From contig JAVXUO010001088.1 of the NCBI GenBank assembly GCA_033065855.1, forward strand, positions 1 through 64,000: a stretch of 64,000 nt of DNA, given 5' to 3'. This stretch comes from Escallonia rubra. Lineage: Eukaryota > Streptophyta > Magnoliopsida > Escalloniales > Escalloniaceae. The notes under the pieces are model-generated. The model was not told where the DNA came from. It made no database searches and worked only from the letters and a program-made list of their open reading frames with translations. This document shows, piece by piece, positions 47,426-59,100 of this stretch (the stretch's first letter is position 1; each line of letters begins with the position of its first letter). The position numbers and the translations under genes are program-made.

Positions 47426-48636
47426 ATCCTATTCAATATTTCCTCACAAAGGGCCCAGTGCAGTGACGCAACTCTCTAAAAATATCCCTCTCTCTTCTCT
47501 CTAAACCACCTTCCACAGAAAACCACCACGGCCGCCCCACCGTGCGATGGCGCACGTGGGGCGGAGGTTCCCTTCTTCCGTCTTGGTAGGTTAGGTCATG
47601 TTTAGATAGGGTTTTCATCTGGGATCTGGGAGGCTTTGGTGAGTTGGGCAGTCGTCGGGGTTGCAACGATTAGCCATTGATCAGACGTGGTTCTTTCTTT
47701 TTACCGGCGATGGTGATCGGTTTGTGTGAAGTTCGGTTTGATATTCGGGGCTTCGGTGGCTCCTCGTTTTGGGAGGTGGTGGATAACGCGTAAGAGTGGT
47801 TTCTGCCGGATGAGTTGTCCTAATTTCGGAGTCTAGGGGTTGGGGTTTGGTTGCGGGTTTCTTCAGCCCTTCCTCCGTTGAGATTGTAGGGTTCGAGCTT
47901 CTTTGGGTTTGTGATCGATTGGTAAGTCTAGGCTAGGTTTTCTCTTCTAGGGCTTTTTTCCCTCTTCCCCCTAGTTGATCCCCCTTACCCCTTACCTTAG
48001 AATGGTCTGCTCTTGTAGTTGGTTGAATTAGGTGGCTTGGCCGTGTTGCGACGGAGGAGGTTGCGGTAGGTGGTCAAAAATCAGCAGGTTCGATAGGTGG
48101 TCTGGGCTCGACAGATAATTAGGCAACCTTTTGATGGAGATTCCGGTGAGGAAGGTTAGTTAGGCAGCTTTGGGGTTTATCGGGGCTCGACAGTGGAATG
48201 GTGGCCTGAGAAGGTGGGGAATCCGGCGTTGGCGAGAATGCACGAGGTTCGAGGTGAGCTGCACCCATAGGACGGCTGTCGGGTCTACTAGTGGGCCGCT
48301 GGCAGTGCATGGTGTAATTGTTTAATTTTGTTTGGTTGTTTCTTTTGGTCTTCTAGTTCGTTTGTGTTGTAATTTTTAGGTTTTTTGCTTTAGTTAGTGT
48401 TTATTTGTAACGTTTTGCCTTGGCAAGTTACGAAAAACTAGACTGAAGTGTAGGATATGCTTTGCTTCAGTCTAATTGTAATTTGTTTCGGGCATATAGG
48501 TTAGTTGTTTTGTTTAGTATTTTTGATAGCGTTTAATGCTATCTTTTATGTCTGTTATATATTTTCTCTGGCCGGGATGACTTGTATTACCTTTTACTTA
48601 TAATATATTTTTTATCTTAACCAAAAAAATAATAAT
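47426..48636 (+). mobile_element. Non-LTR retrotransposon (non-autonomous LINE-like), 13-bp target duplication
   Basis: AATAACTTTGAGA occurs at 47413-47425 and 48637-48649. The 1.2 kb between ends in an (AAT)n-type tail. The left part is GC-rich and leader-like. The right part carries two hairpins: TAGACTGAAG/CTTCAGTCTA at 48439-48474 and GATAGC/GCTATC near 48526-48546, as in LINE 3' UTRs. No RT frame exists, so it must have moved with proteins made elsewhere. Confidence 0.75.
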
Positions 48637-49299
48637 AATAACTTTGAGAGATGAACCATTTATCTAGTATGGAGAGATGGAGAATTTTTTGCGGGCCATG
48701 ACATTAATTAATTAATGATTATAATCAAGGTCAATCATGGTATTAAAGAAAATTGTAGGGATAATTTTATCCAAAAAATGATTTAAATTTATTCATACTT
48801 TTATAAGTAGTATAGATATGTACAATTGAATATATTATGTGTTCATATATTATCCTTGATTTTTATTTTATTTTTCAAAAATGTTATAGTTTGCAAGAAA
48901 TTTGACTTTATGTCATGTTGGCAAAAGTTCGATAAGTTTTAGATAACTAAGATCGATTTTGCATATAATAAAGTCATATGAAGCGATAATAATCATCAAT
49001 GAAATTAAATGACAAGGTGTTTAGATCGTCCCGTGGTAAGCTTGGGAGAGGGTCGTAATATATGAGAGTGAATTTAGTCAAAAGGGGCAAATGAGAGAAA
49101 TGAACTTGTTATAATAGTTAGTTTGTTTGCCTGGCAAGTTGACAAGGTAAGCAATCAACTTATTCATTTTTTTTACAATGCCTAACTAACCACTAAAAAC
49201 TAAGGAGCATAACTGAGTGAATGGTAATGCCTACTCGAGAATACTAAAGTTTCATAATAGATTTCAATGATGTAGATGCAACCAAGCAGTACTTTGAAG

Positions 49300-50730
49300 A
49301 AAAGGTAAATCAAATGCAAAGATTAGTGAGCTCATATAGTCATTCAACTTTATAGCCAATCCGAAACATTTGTCCTGTACTTGGATTTTTTCACAGAACA
49401 ACCAAAACTCATGAAATGCAAGTCAAGACCAAATTCACACAATTGACCAATAAAATTTTTATTGAGAGCGAGGTTCGGCAAAAAGTAAGTTTCTGACAGA
49501 GTTAGGGTTGATGTAGAAACATCACCAATATGACTAGCAGGCAAAAGAGAGCCATTAGATGTATGAACAACTGGGCATTGGTGATATTTGATTTCAAGAG
49601 AAAAATAACACGATGTGATGTCATGTGATTGCAACAACCAGAGTCAAAGAACTATGAACTCTTCAGAGTTCATAATGAAGAGTAATTTGAAGTGGCGAAT
49701 AATGTAGTGGAAGGAGGATAAGCAGTGTTAAAGAGACCTTGTTTGAGGATATCAGTGATGTCAGTACTAGAGATACGAGAAGTGGAACTAAAATTCTCAG
49801 TAGGACAATACGTAGTAACAACATCTGTATTGGAACCAAAACTTGAAAGCAGGTTGAGTGCTTTGAGGTCGATTGTTGGTGGATTGCTTATTGGGATTCT
49901 TGGGATAATCTTCTGAATGATGATCAGCCCCTTTCGATGACACACTTTGTAAATTCTGGCAGGACAATGAAGAAGAAAATGACCAGATTCATGACAATAT
50001 TTACACCACTTCTGACATTAGAAATTTCCATTTAAAGGTCATAAAGAAGAAGTGGTTAGAACTGCATCAATTTGATGTGATTTAAGTGAACCAAACCATG
50101 TTTCTTCGTAAAGAAGGTAAGAAATAACATCTTCAAGTGTTGGAAAAGGACTAAGGTGTAGAAAAAAAAGCTCTAACAGATTCAAAATCATCCGCGATAG
50201 CCATAAAAAAACTAAACCAAAGTTTGACGATCTCGGCAAATAGTAAATTTTTTACTGTCGATGTTGTTGCCCTTATTCGATTTAGAGAGTGCTAACTGAT
50301 CCTAAATAGAATGCATCTACGATCGCTATGTGTAGAGAGACTATAGAGATTCCTGTCTTATGCAACGAAGTGTCCCCAGAAGCTAGTTTAGTGAGCAAGG
50401 TGGGAAGTGATGTATCCCCAAGATAGTAAATCCCAAATTTCTTTGATGTCTTAAAGCGGCCGAACTGAAAATGAATGATATGAAGAGATGTGTTTCTAAA
50501 CCATGTCATAGTTTGATTGTTTTTGGCAACCCATTCATCATGACACTCAACAAATTTGGCAGCATTCTCGTCCTTTTTCTTTTGTTGCTATGGAAATATC
50601 TCATGTAATGTATCGTGAATATTTGTAACTTTTTAATAAACTTCATTGTTTGGGCCCAAAGAATGTGATTAGTACCATCCAAGATGGCCTAGATAGGTTT
50701 TCAAAGATTGGACATGTTCAAAGCTAATGC
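49300..50730 (-). pseudogene. Ty1/copia gag-protease remnant
   Basis: Minus-strand order: gag N-terminus with LDGTNHILWAQTM (~50660), a FQFGRFKTSK block (50282-50509), a CCHC zinc knuckle CKYCHESGHFLLHC (~49990), a DSGCCNHMTSH protease site (~49640), and VVHTSNGSLLPASHIGDVST with TLSETYFLPNLALN (49350-49637), the usual start of the integrase-side region. Frameshifts separate the blocks. LTRs, integrase and RT were not found. Confidence 0.75.
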
Positions 50731-50936
50731 GATACTAACCACTGAAAAGTAATTTGTACACTATTTTTTCTTTTAATGTAAGGTTTGCTTACGGATATGA
50801 GAAAAACAATTGTATTAAATAATGAACCTAAAAAAGGACAAGTATTAAATGCAAAATAGAGATATCTAGATATCTTTGCTAAGGTCGATGTGATATCTCT
50901 TGACATATAAACATATAGAGAGGACTCAAATCGTCT

Positions 50937-51733
50937 ATTGTAGCTAGGTTATAGCATATGTGATGTAACCTTATTTACAATCGTTGTATCAATTTTTAGG
51001 GTCCTGATCATGCCACGTTAGCAACCCCCCCCCCCCCCCCAACACACACACACGAAAGACATCCAAACTCTGCACTTTGGAGTTAACGGCCGTCAAAACA
51101 ATCTTCTTTCTATCTCCAAAACCCCATGTCTCTCTCTCTCTAGAAGTTTACATATGAAATCAACTCCTAGCTCTATAGAAATTGATTTGCCATATTCTCC
51201 CTATGGGTGCTCATAACTTTAGCAGGTGGGTGAGGGACGATTGTGGGTATATTGGTGGTACTTGATACTTGTGATCAGAGTGAAGGACAATGTATTGGTG
51301 GTTGTTTAGATCACGGTGGTGGGTTCGATAGTTATGTGATGATGTGTGGATCTCGGGTGCTAACGGTGGTGGGCCTGAGGTACGACGATGATGGTGGTGG
51401 CATCTAGATCAGTGGTTGGCATTGTGCTTTTGACATAGGGCCATGGGCGAGAGAGGAGACACGAGAGACAGTGTCATCTGGATACATTGTTGCTAAAAGG
51501 TGAAGGGTCGTCACCGTCAGACAGATCGTAGAGAGAGAAGAGACGGAAGTTTGAGAGTCATCGTCGGACAAGAAGGTGCCGTAAGGTACGGCTGATAAGA
51601 AGGAGTCGTCTCATCCGAAATGCATCGTTTTGAGGCACTTATGTTATTCACTAACGTGGCATGATCTGAGCCCTAAAAAATGATCCAACGTCTATAAATA
51701 AGGTTACAACACATCTGTTGTAACCCTAGCAAT
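50937..51733. mobile_element. TIR element with G/T-rich core
   Basis: The left arm includes GTAACCTTATTTACAATCGT, TTTTTAGGG and GATCATGCCACGTTAG. The right arm, read inward, includes GTAACCTTATTTATAGACGT, TTTTTAGGG and GATCATGCCACGTTAG. The arms are about 80 bp. A 16-C run (51025-51040) follows the left arm. The core (51230-51450) is rich in GGTGG triplets. No transposase or recognisable gene. Confidence 0.7.
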
Positions 51734-51779
51734 AGGAGATTATCGGGTTCCATATAGAAAAGGAAAGAAAGATGCTTAT

Positions 51780-53600
51780 GCTAGAAAGAAGGTTGGGGCA
51801 TTGATTCCAGTAGATCGATGCAAGCCTATCTATAAGGGGATTGGTGGCTGTGAGGGATGTTGCTGGCCAGTGACGATGGTGGTTAACAGTGATAGTGGTG
51901 GCTGGCGATGATGATTGGGATGGTGGCTACGACAGCAATCGTGGGTCATGAATTTGAGGCAGTTGATGACTGATGGCTTATGACGGTTAGAAATGGTCAT
52001 CACAGTTGCAGATGGGTTGGTCAATAAAGGTTTTGAGGTGATCGTTAATCGTGATGTTGGTTTGGTCGTAGGTGCGACAGTGATGTTCTCGATCCGCTGA
52101 ATAGTATAGTGGCGGTGATGGTTAAGGTTGCATATTTGCGGTATTGGTGGTTAGTGCAGGTTTGGGTTCCAGAGGTGGACTATCCTCAGTAAAAAGCTCA
52201 TTTGACCGAGTCCAATTCCAAATCTCAATACTCATTAGCAATACAGTACTCGCATAACAATTTCTCCACCTTTTCTTCACGGAAATGGGGCTATAATAAC
52301 ATCAAGTAACAAGACATTCATTAACCAATATTGGCTCCAAAATTTGATACTATAAGTACCCCATTTCTCTAGACTTTACTATGCATTTTAGTCTATTCTA
52401 TCTCACCTCAGTCCAGTCAAGTCTGATCAGGCAAGTATATATTTATAAACTTTATTTGCTTTTTTTTTTTCCAGTCAGTCCAGTTATGTTCAGTCAGTTT
52501 ATGTGTGTTGGCTTATGAGTACTGGGCTTGTTTCTACCTATTTCATGTGCATTTTTTTTTGCGGTAGGCTTTTCCTTCTAGGATAAGGGCCTTACAGTAA
52601 ATTTACGAGCAAAATTGAACCGGTTGGAACATTTAAGTGTCCCGGCTGGTAGAGGGTACTTATGTCTTTCATTATTTTCTCTGATGGTGGCTAAGATTGC
52701 ATCTTATTCTTTTGTGCAACTTTTTGTACAGCCCTAAAATCCCATGCCTCTATATGAGTAAACTCTAGAGACCCCCTAAATGCATTGAAAAATCTCTCAG
52801 AGGCTCGTATTATCTTGGGAGGCGTTTCATTAAAGATATAATACGTCGTTATCCCATCCCTTATACACGTATTCACATACTTGAGATCCCATCCGCCATA
52901 CAAGTATTTACACGCTTGTATCTTGAATTGTGCTTTTTGTGGATACATAAAAGTGAATAGCCCACAAATCCAAATCGACAAGTATGATAAAATTTTTATT
53001 CTTAAATAGTTTTAGATTTCCTTTCCACAATCAAATCTTGATGTTCATCTTTGGATACCAAGTCAGGTTTTTATTCCAGTACTCAGTCTAAATCTTTAAT
53101 AAACTTGTTTTGATAATAAATTTGTTAGCCCCCTAGGGTGGGAACTACGAGGTTTTGATCCTGGTTAGGTCTATCGGGTACGTAGGCTACTCAGCCCCAA
53201 CCCTGAGTTCAGACCAATTATTAGATAAGTTACTGTTTGTTCTTACTTTTCATGAAAATAAGGGCAACATTTCTCCTTTATTGTGAAGAAACGAAGGTGA
53301 ACAACAAGAGGCAATCTCCATCTATTGAATAGGAGGTTGACGGGCCATGCATCAGATGAATGAAGGCTAAAGTTGTGGGATACCTATGAATCAGCCGACG
53401 AATAGTAATCCGTCACTTGAAGGGAAAGTGGAGTAGCGAATTTGGCTCAATCAATAGCTATTGAATGAAGGCTCTATCTTAAAACCAAGTAAACAAGTAG
53501 AGACCTAGTTAGGGTATGATGATGTGCATAATACCTTCTCATCATATAAATTAGTTCCCAAATTTAAATCTAAGGTTACGCTGACTAGATTAGCTTTATT
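51780..53600. other. Intergenic repeats: GGT-rich tract and LTR-like segment
   Basis: 51840-52170 is a loose GGTGGC/GATGGT tract. 52200-53230 reads like a decayed Ty3/gypsy LTR or leader. It includes repeated CAGTC motifs (52400-52500) and GATCCTGGTTAGGTCTATCG followed by GTACGTAGG (~53157-53188), a block seen in Tat/Ogre-type elements. No coding domain is present. Confidence 0.35.
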
Positions 53601-54308
53601 GGTGATCTTGAGTCTACAATAAGATTTTCTTTTTTTTCCTGTTAATTTTTTTTCACTCTAAAGAAGTAGAGAGTGACCCCAAAACTAGATTTTGAGGCAC
53701 GTCATCATATCACCCCTTGCCAACTCACCATCTGATTTTTTTTGGAGTCAAGTCTCTTCCCTTCGTGATCCTTCTCCTTGTACAAGATGCAGCCTATGAA
53801 ATAGGATGCCACGATTTTTTATTTTTGAAAGCGTACTTACTACATAGGTCTTGCAGGGTTGGGAGTTATTTCCTAGCACTATCCATTAGAAGTTAGTAAT
53901 TTATGTTTCGATAATAGCCTACATGGTTTGAATTCCTAAATCTATATAATCCTTGCTTAAAAACCTTTTTCCACCCCCATCGTATGTATGTATCTTTTCT
54001 TGCTATACTTCTAAATGAAAATATTTTAATACGTTTATATACAACTTTACAAACCGATTTCGGCACCTTGGTTGATCGCATTGAGTATCCTAGAAAGCCC
54101 AAAGTAGTGATTTAATCAGCGTGACCCTCCCAGCTAATATTATTGTCGAGGCTTTCCAACTCAAAATCCTTCTGTGAATCTTTTCTAAGATCTAACTATA
54201 AGTATGTATGCGCACTAGCTGCTCGAGAATAGGAATGCCCAAGTACTTTTTCCCAAAATCTTGACCGACAGGAACATAACAAAGATTATTCATAACTCTC
54301 ACAATGTA

Positions 54309-54789
54309 TGATATTCTACATCAGATGTAGGATACTATGAGATTGACCTTATAAGATCATGTCCATAAACTCACAAGTATTTACTTGAGTGGCTCTTTAA
54401 GGGAAGCATCTCCCTATTGTGGGGTCATTGATCCAGTCGTTACAGATCGATGGTATCAGATCTTGAAAGCTCAAGATAGACTATCTAGTTAGGTTGCCAA
54501 TGGTTGACCAAAACGAAGACAAACTCGTGTTTATCTCACATCAAGAATAGTGATTGGGGCAACTAAGGGTGGACTGAACCTATCTCACAGATGAAGATTT
54601 TGCGTTATGTGCGATTGAGCTTTAACGAGGAAACTGAGGCATAAGAAGAAGAGATTGTGATATCCCACATCAATGTATGATAGCACGAGATTGACCTTAT
54701 AAGATTATGCCGATAAACTCATACCTACTTGATTAAGCCTTTTGAGGGATGGAGTACCTTATAATGAGATCGTGCACCAGGTCGTTGGG
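54309..54789 (+). mobile_element. TRIM element (LTR miniature retrotransposon)
   Basis: Two ~133-bp direct repeats flank ~214 bp: 54309-54443 and 54658-54789. Both start TGATAT.CACATC-like and share GAGATTGACCTTATAAGAT, ATAAACTCA and CAGTCGTT/CAGGTCGTT. A primer site TGGTATCAGA (initiator tRNA-Met type) is at 54451-54460, just inside the left LTR. A purine tract (54637-54654) precedes the right LTR. There is no coding sequence. The target duplication is unclear. Confidence 0.75.
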
Positions 54790-55170
54790 CCGTCCTATAG
54801 AGATACTAGTACAAGTATATAATTTAGACTTTGGGAGGCTAATTGACGGGCCAGCTTCCAAACTCATGTGATGATCCTGGCTCGAGTAGTAGAGGCTTCA
54901 GAGAAGAATACTAAATCATCCACAAATAAGAAGTCTAAGATTTAATTCGAGCCTCCACCCCGTCCCCCCTTCAGGTTTCACACAATTCCACTCTTTGGAT
55001 TGTACCTCCCTGTTAATCGGGCTACGACTCTCTTGTTTCGTTCTCCATTGCATAGCTAAGAAATTCTATCTGCAGGGATGCAATTTATTGTGAAAAGCCG
55101 CCCAACTATTATGGAGACCAATATCTATGAGCATATCTTTAAAACTTGACCACCTAACATGGTCATAAGC

Positions 55171-55303
55171 AACTCCAAGGGGTGGTGGAGATGGCAAAGG
55201 GCCTCGAGGAGTGACCTCGAGGTCTCGAGTTCGAATCCCCATACCGACCGACCATATATAAATCTATATAAATTGCAATTCTGACAATATCAAAAAAAAA
55301 AAA
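55171..55303 (+). mobile_element. tRNA-derived SINE
   Basis: 133 bp with an A-box-like TGGCAAAGGG (55192-55201), a perfect B box GTTCGAATC (55229-55237) 28 bp on, an AT-rich body and a 14-A tail. Flanks AACATGGTCATAAGC (55156-55170) and AACACGGTCATAAGC (55304-55318) are a 15-bp target duplication with one mismatch. It lies in the RT codons of the LINE remnant. Confidence 0.85.
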
Positions 55304-55729
55304 AACACGGTCATAAGCTTCTGCTGAATCAAGTTTCATCACCATTCCTCCTGTCCTTTCATGCAACGTGATGTCTATATAAGCTCTTACACCACCACAA
55401 TGTTATCACTAATCTGCCGTCTCGGTATGAAACTACGTTGGTTAGGGAGCATTTTGAGTTGGAAAAAGGCGCATACGACGAACAAACACTTGGGATATTA
55501 CCTTCATTGCAGCGTTACACGCGCAAGATATGGGGGCAAAAGTTTGACAAAGAGTCAAGGCTATCCCGTTTTCAAGCAAGGCATATCATTATATCATGCT
55601 AAAAACAGCTCTTCTTACCTCCTCCATTGGAACCGGAGCAGAGAGGGCTTGACAAATTAGCTTGAGAGAGTTCTGGGAACATAGCATAAAACTCTACCGT
55701 TAAGGGTAGACCAACTAGATTGAAATAAA

Positions 55730-56178
55730 GATCCTTAGAGTAATCTGGATGTTACGTGTCCAAGATCAAGACCTTTCACCGGTTTTCAAAGCCATAGTCC
55801 AATTCTTTCTACGTAGAATCAAAGTTGTGTGAACATAATGATAATTTCCAACAAATCGGATTAGGTTTGAACAGGCCACAAGTCAATTCTTTCTACGCAG
55901 AATCAGCTCTGGTTTTCAGCTTCAAGTGACGAATGAACGTGGTGCCAAAAGAAATTAGACTGGCAAAAATTAACTTTGAAGGAGAATGAGTGCCAGGGTT
56001 TGCTGGATTCATAAAACTTTTATACAACTTAAACAAACTTGCCAAAGTATAATCCCCAGAGAGAGAGAGAGATACGTGATGTGTTTTAGCGAGACAGTGT
56101 TGTCACCTCGCTGTAATACAGTGTCTAAAGCAAGCTGTAGACTCGCTTTTACCATTTCAACAATTCTTTTCAATGAAA
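55730..56178. other. Spacer between LINE remnant and transporter gene
   Basis: No gene. A short block CAATTCTTTCTACG(T/C)AGAATCA occurs twice (about 55800 and 55884). A (GA)n run lies at 56059-56072. The transporter 3' UTR probably lies in the right part. Confidence 0.45.
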
Positions 56179-59100
56179 TCAGATAGTACTTACCCGATTA
56201 TAGATATATGACTTTGCAAAATAAACGTAAGCTACAAATGCCACAGCACTAATTCCACCCAGTAGCCAGTAGAAGTAGTCAAGATGTGCCCGATTCAAGT
56301 TACTGGAAAACCAACTGTATCGACCATCTCCACCCGTGACTTTCGCGATGATTGAGATGAGAAAGCTGCTGAGGAAGCTTCCTATCCCAAAGATACTCAA
56401 GTAGAGAGCAAGACCTATACTTTTTAATTCTCTTGGCACCTGATCATAGAAGAACTCTTGCAGTCCGACCATTGTGAATACATCAGCGATTCCAAACAAG
56501 ACATATTGAGGTACCAACCACCACACGCTCATTGGAACTGTTGCGTCTGGCTCATCAATCAGCCCATATGCTGAAGCAATTTCAAGCCGCTTTTTCTCAA
56601 CTATTGCTGCTATTACCATAGAAATAGCAGATAAAAGAACTCCTGTCCCAATTCTTTGGAGCATTGTTATGCCTGCAGGCTTCCTAGTTATTGCTCTTGC
56701 AACAGGAACCAAGACGCGGTCATAGATGGGTATGATAATCACAATGGTAAAGCTGATAAAAGATTGCAGAGATGCAGCTGGTACCTTAAAGCTTGAGCCG
56801 ATAGATCTGTCCATGGTAACTCCTTGCTTGGTAAATAAAGTGGACGACTGTGAAAATACAACAGCATATGCTAAACATGTACACAATATTGGAACCAGCC
56901 TGAGAACTGCCTTTGCCTCTTCAACCTCAGTGATGCTACACACCTTTCCTTCTTCCTTCGAACCATCTGGTGAAACCAAGGCTTTGTTGAGAAACCTGCA
57001 CCAGACCAAGTTCAATCGATATGCTGTTCAAAATCTATCAAATGCAGATCCGACAAGGAGATACCATTATCTCAACTGTAGAGAGTGTACAGTTTCTCAA
57101 CTTGATACTTATACAGGACAAGTTCTTATAAACAATGAAGTATGATTTCACAAGCAACTTACAGTCAGACAAGATTTCATGCTAGTGCATTCAGATATTC
57201 CATTTAATCAGATCAGTCATCTTGTTTCTAGAGCACTAAACATAAGTTACAAAAACCTGTTAGTCACATGTCAAATCGTTGTAAGATTGATTAATTAGCG
57301 TATTTTATCAATATCGACTCGGTCACTGGAAACTTGTCACAGAACTATTTAGATGCTACAAGTAATTGCTTCAGACTCGTTTCAGCTACTAAATAAGCAC
57401 AGAGAGCTGGTTCCAATCTCAGAGCAGAGGAACTAAAAAATGTCCAGTTTTAAATAATTTGCAAAAAAAAGAACGAGGTGAAGATGGTTTCTTCCCCGAG
57501 TTTCATACCATGCAGGGAGTAACTTACTTGAATTGTAGAGAACCCCGATTAGGTAAGGTTCCCTGAGCTTCCTCTTCATTGGATATGGCTGAAGGGGTAG
57601 TTTGCCAATTCCTAACAGCTCTAATAAATACTTGACCAATACGGATAAATGGGCTGGTTTGGTCACCTTTGATGTCGAACCGATAGGTAAGAGTTCCAAG
57701 CAAGAATATGAAAAGTGCAATGCCCATGACGATGCAGGGGATCCCGAACCCAAGAACCCAACTAAGGTTGTCTTGTATGTAGCTTAATATTAAAAGTGTC
57801 GCCATAGTACCTGCGCATAAACCAAAATACCACCAGTTGAAGAACGAGCTTTTTGCTTTTAGTTCCACAGGATCTGAAGCATCAAACTGATCAGCTCCAA
57901 AAGCCTGAACGCAAGGCTTGTGACCTCCCTGTGCAACTGCCACTAGATATAGAGAGAAGAAGAAGAAGATAACTTGGAGCTGAGAAGGAGAACATGACGT
58001 GGTATTGACAGCAACTATGCAGTCCGTAGAACTGGAAGAAAGAAGCAGAGCTGACAGTGTCAACAAGCCAAGCCCCTGTATTAATTGCCATTCATGGTAA
58101 ACATAATCAGCGACTCCAGCGTGAGACTAAACTCTGGAACAATATGAAAAGATCTGACAGCCATATCCTTTAATGATCATATCAGTTGAAATCTCTACAA
58201 TCAAACGGAAAGTACAGTTTTCAATTCACCCCCTTCTCACATTGCCTTGATGAATTACCTGGCCATTTCACCAATTACCGCAACATAGAAGTGTTTGAAC
58301 AGATTACACACCAGAGTCTGAGTTCCCTCTGAGTATTAGTTTGTCTTAGTCCACAGATACAGTTAGTCAAATGCTTTGCACTTGTGTATCACTTCTCCCT
58401 CCAACCAAGCCAAGAAAGTAAAGCCTTCACAAGTCCTCCGTAAGCTGTTTCCTACGCCTTCAATTCTCATGTACTAGGAGATTATGATGTTACAAAACCG
58501 AGCAATACCCCCAAGGTTGCCCTTTTAATCGGCAACAACTTTCTTATGTAAAAGACTTGATACATCAATTGAGAAACTGTTGCTAAAAATAGGAAGACAA
58601 ACCTATCACTATACTAACTAAAGCATAGCAATTAATCCTACAAGATACTAAAGATACCACCTACCTAATCCTAAATTCTACCTTAGACTCGGTCAAACTT
58701 AACCACAAAGTACAATAGCTAATTTATTCTGACCAGAATATTTTAATGCATAGAAAAAGATTCTAAGGCATCATATATACGAATCCCTGTAACTCTCTAG
58801 ACAGAAGCATCTCACAAATATGTCTTATCGGGGCCTTAAGGCAAGCTGGTGCCTATTTTGTGACCCAAATGGAGTTTACTCATAAGGTCGCTATTTATAT
58901 TTTGCCAAAAGGAGCAAAACGTCTTCCAAGGGAAAACACATTCAAATTGAAATCCAATTACTTGAATGATAATCAGACATTAAGATAATAGCCAGTGTAA
59001 TTGAGTCTCAGTTAAGTGAAACATATATTATTCCTCTGATAAAGTGGTATGCTGAATCTATAACTACAGCTTCCATGTTTTAAACGCTGTCAACAAAATA

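Larger units (their letters stand above)
53880..55720 (-). pseudogene. L1-type LINE reverse transcriptase remnant, host of nested insertions
   Basis: Minus-strand reading gives MVMKLDSAEAYDRV (55319-55366; the RT block A motif) and, on the other side of a SINE, RWSSFKDMLIDIGLHN. Towards the C-terminus come GKKYLGIPILEQL, then ILSWKAS and LAGRVTLIKSLLWAF (~54060-54260), then VPKSVCKVV and WKKVFKQGLYRFRNSN (53893-54102). Many stops and frameshifts are present. A TRIM (54309-54789) and a SINE (55171-55303) split it. LINE ends were not found. Confidence 0.8.

Noticed and set aside
55190-55245. tRNA gene, because of the B box GTTCGAATC
   Set aside because: No cloverleaf can be drawn; the A-tail and target duplication show it is a SINE.
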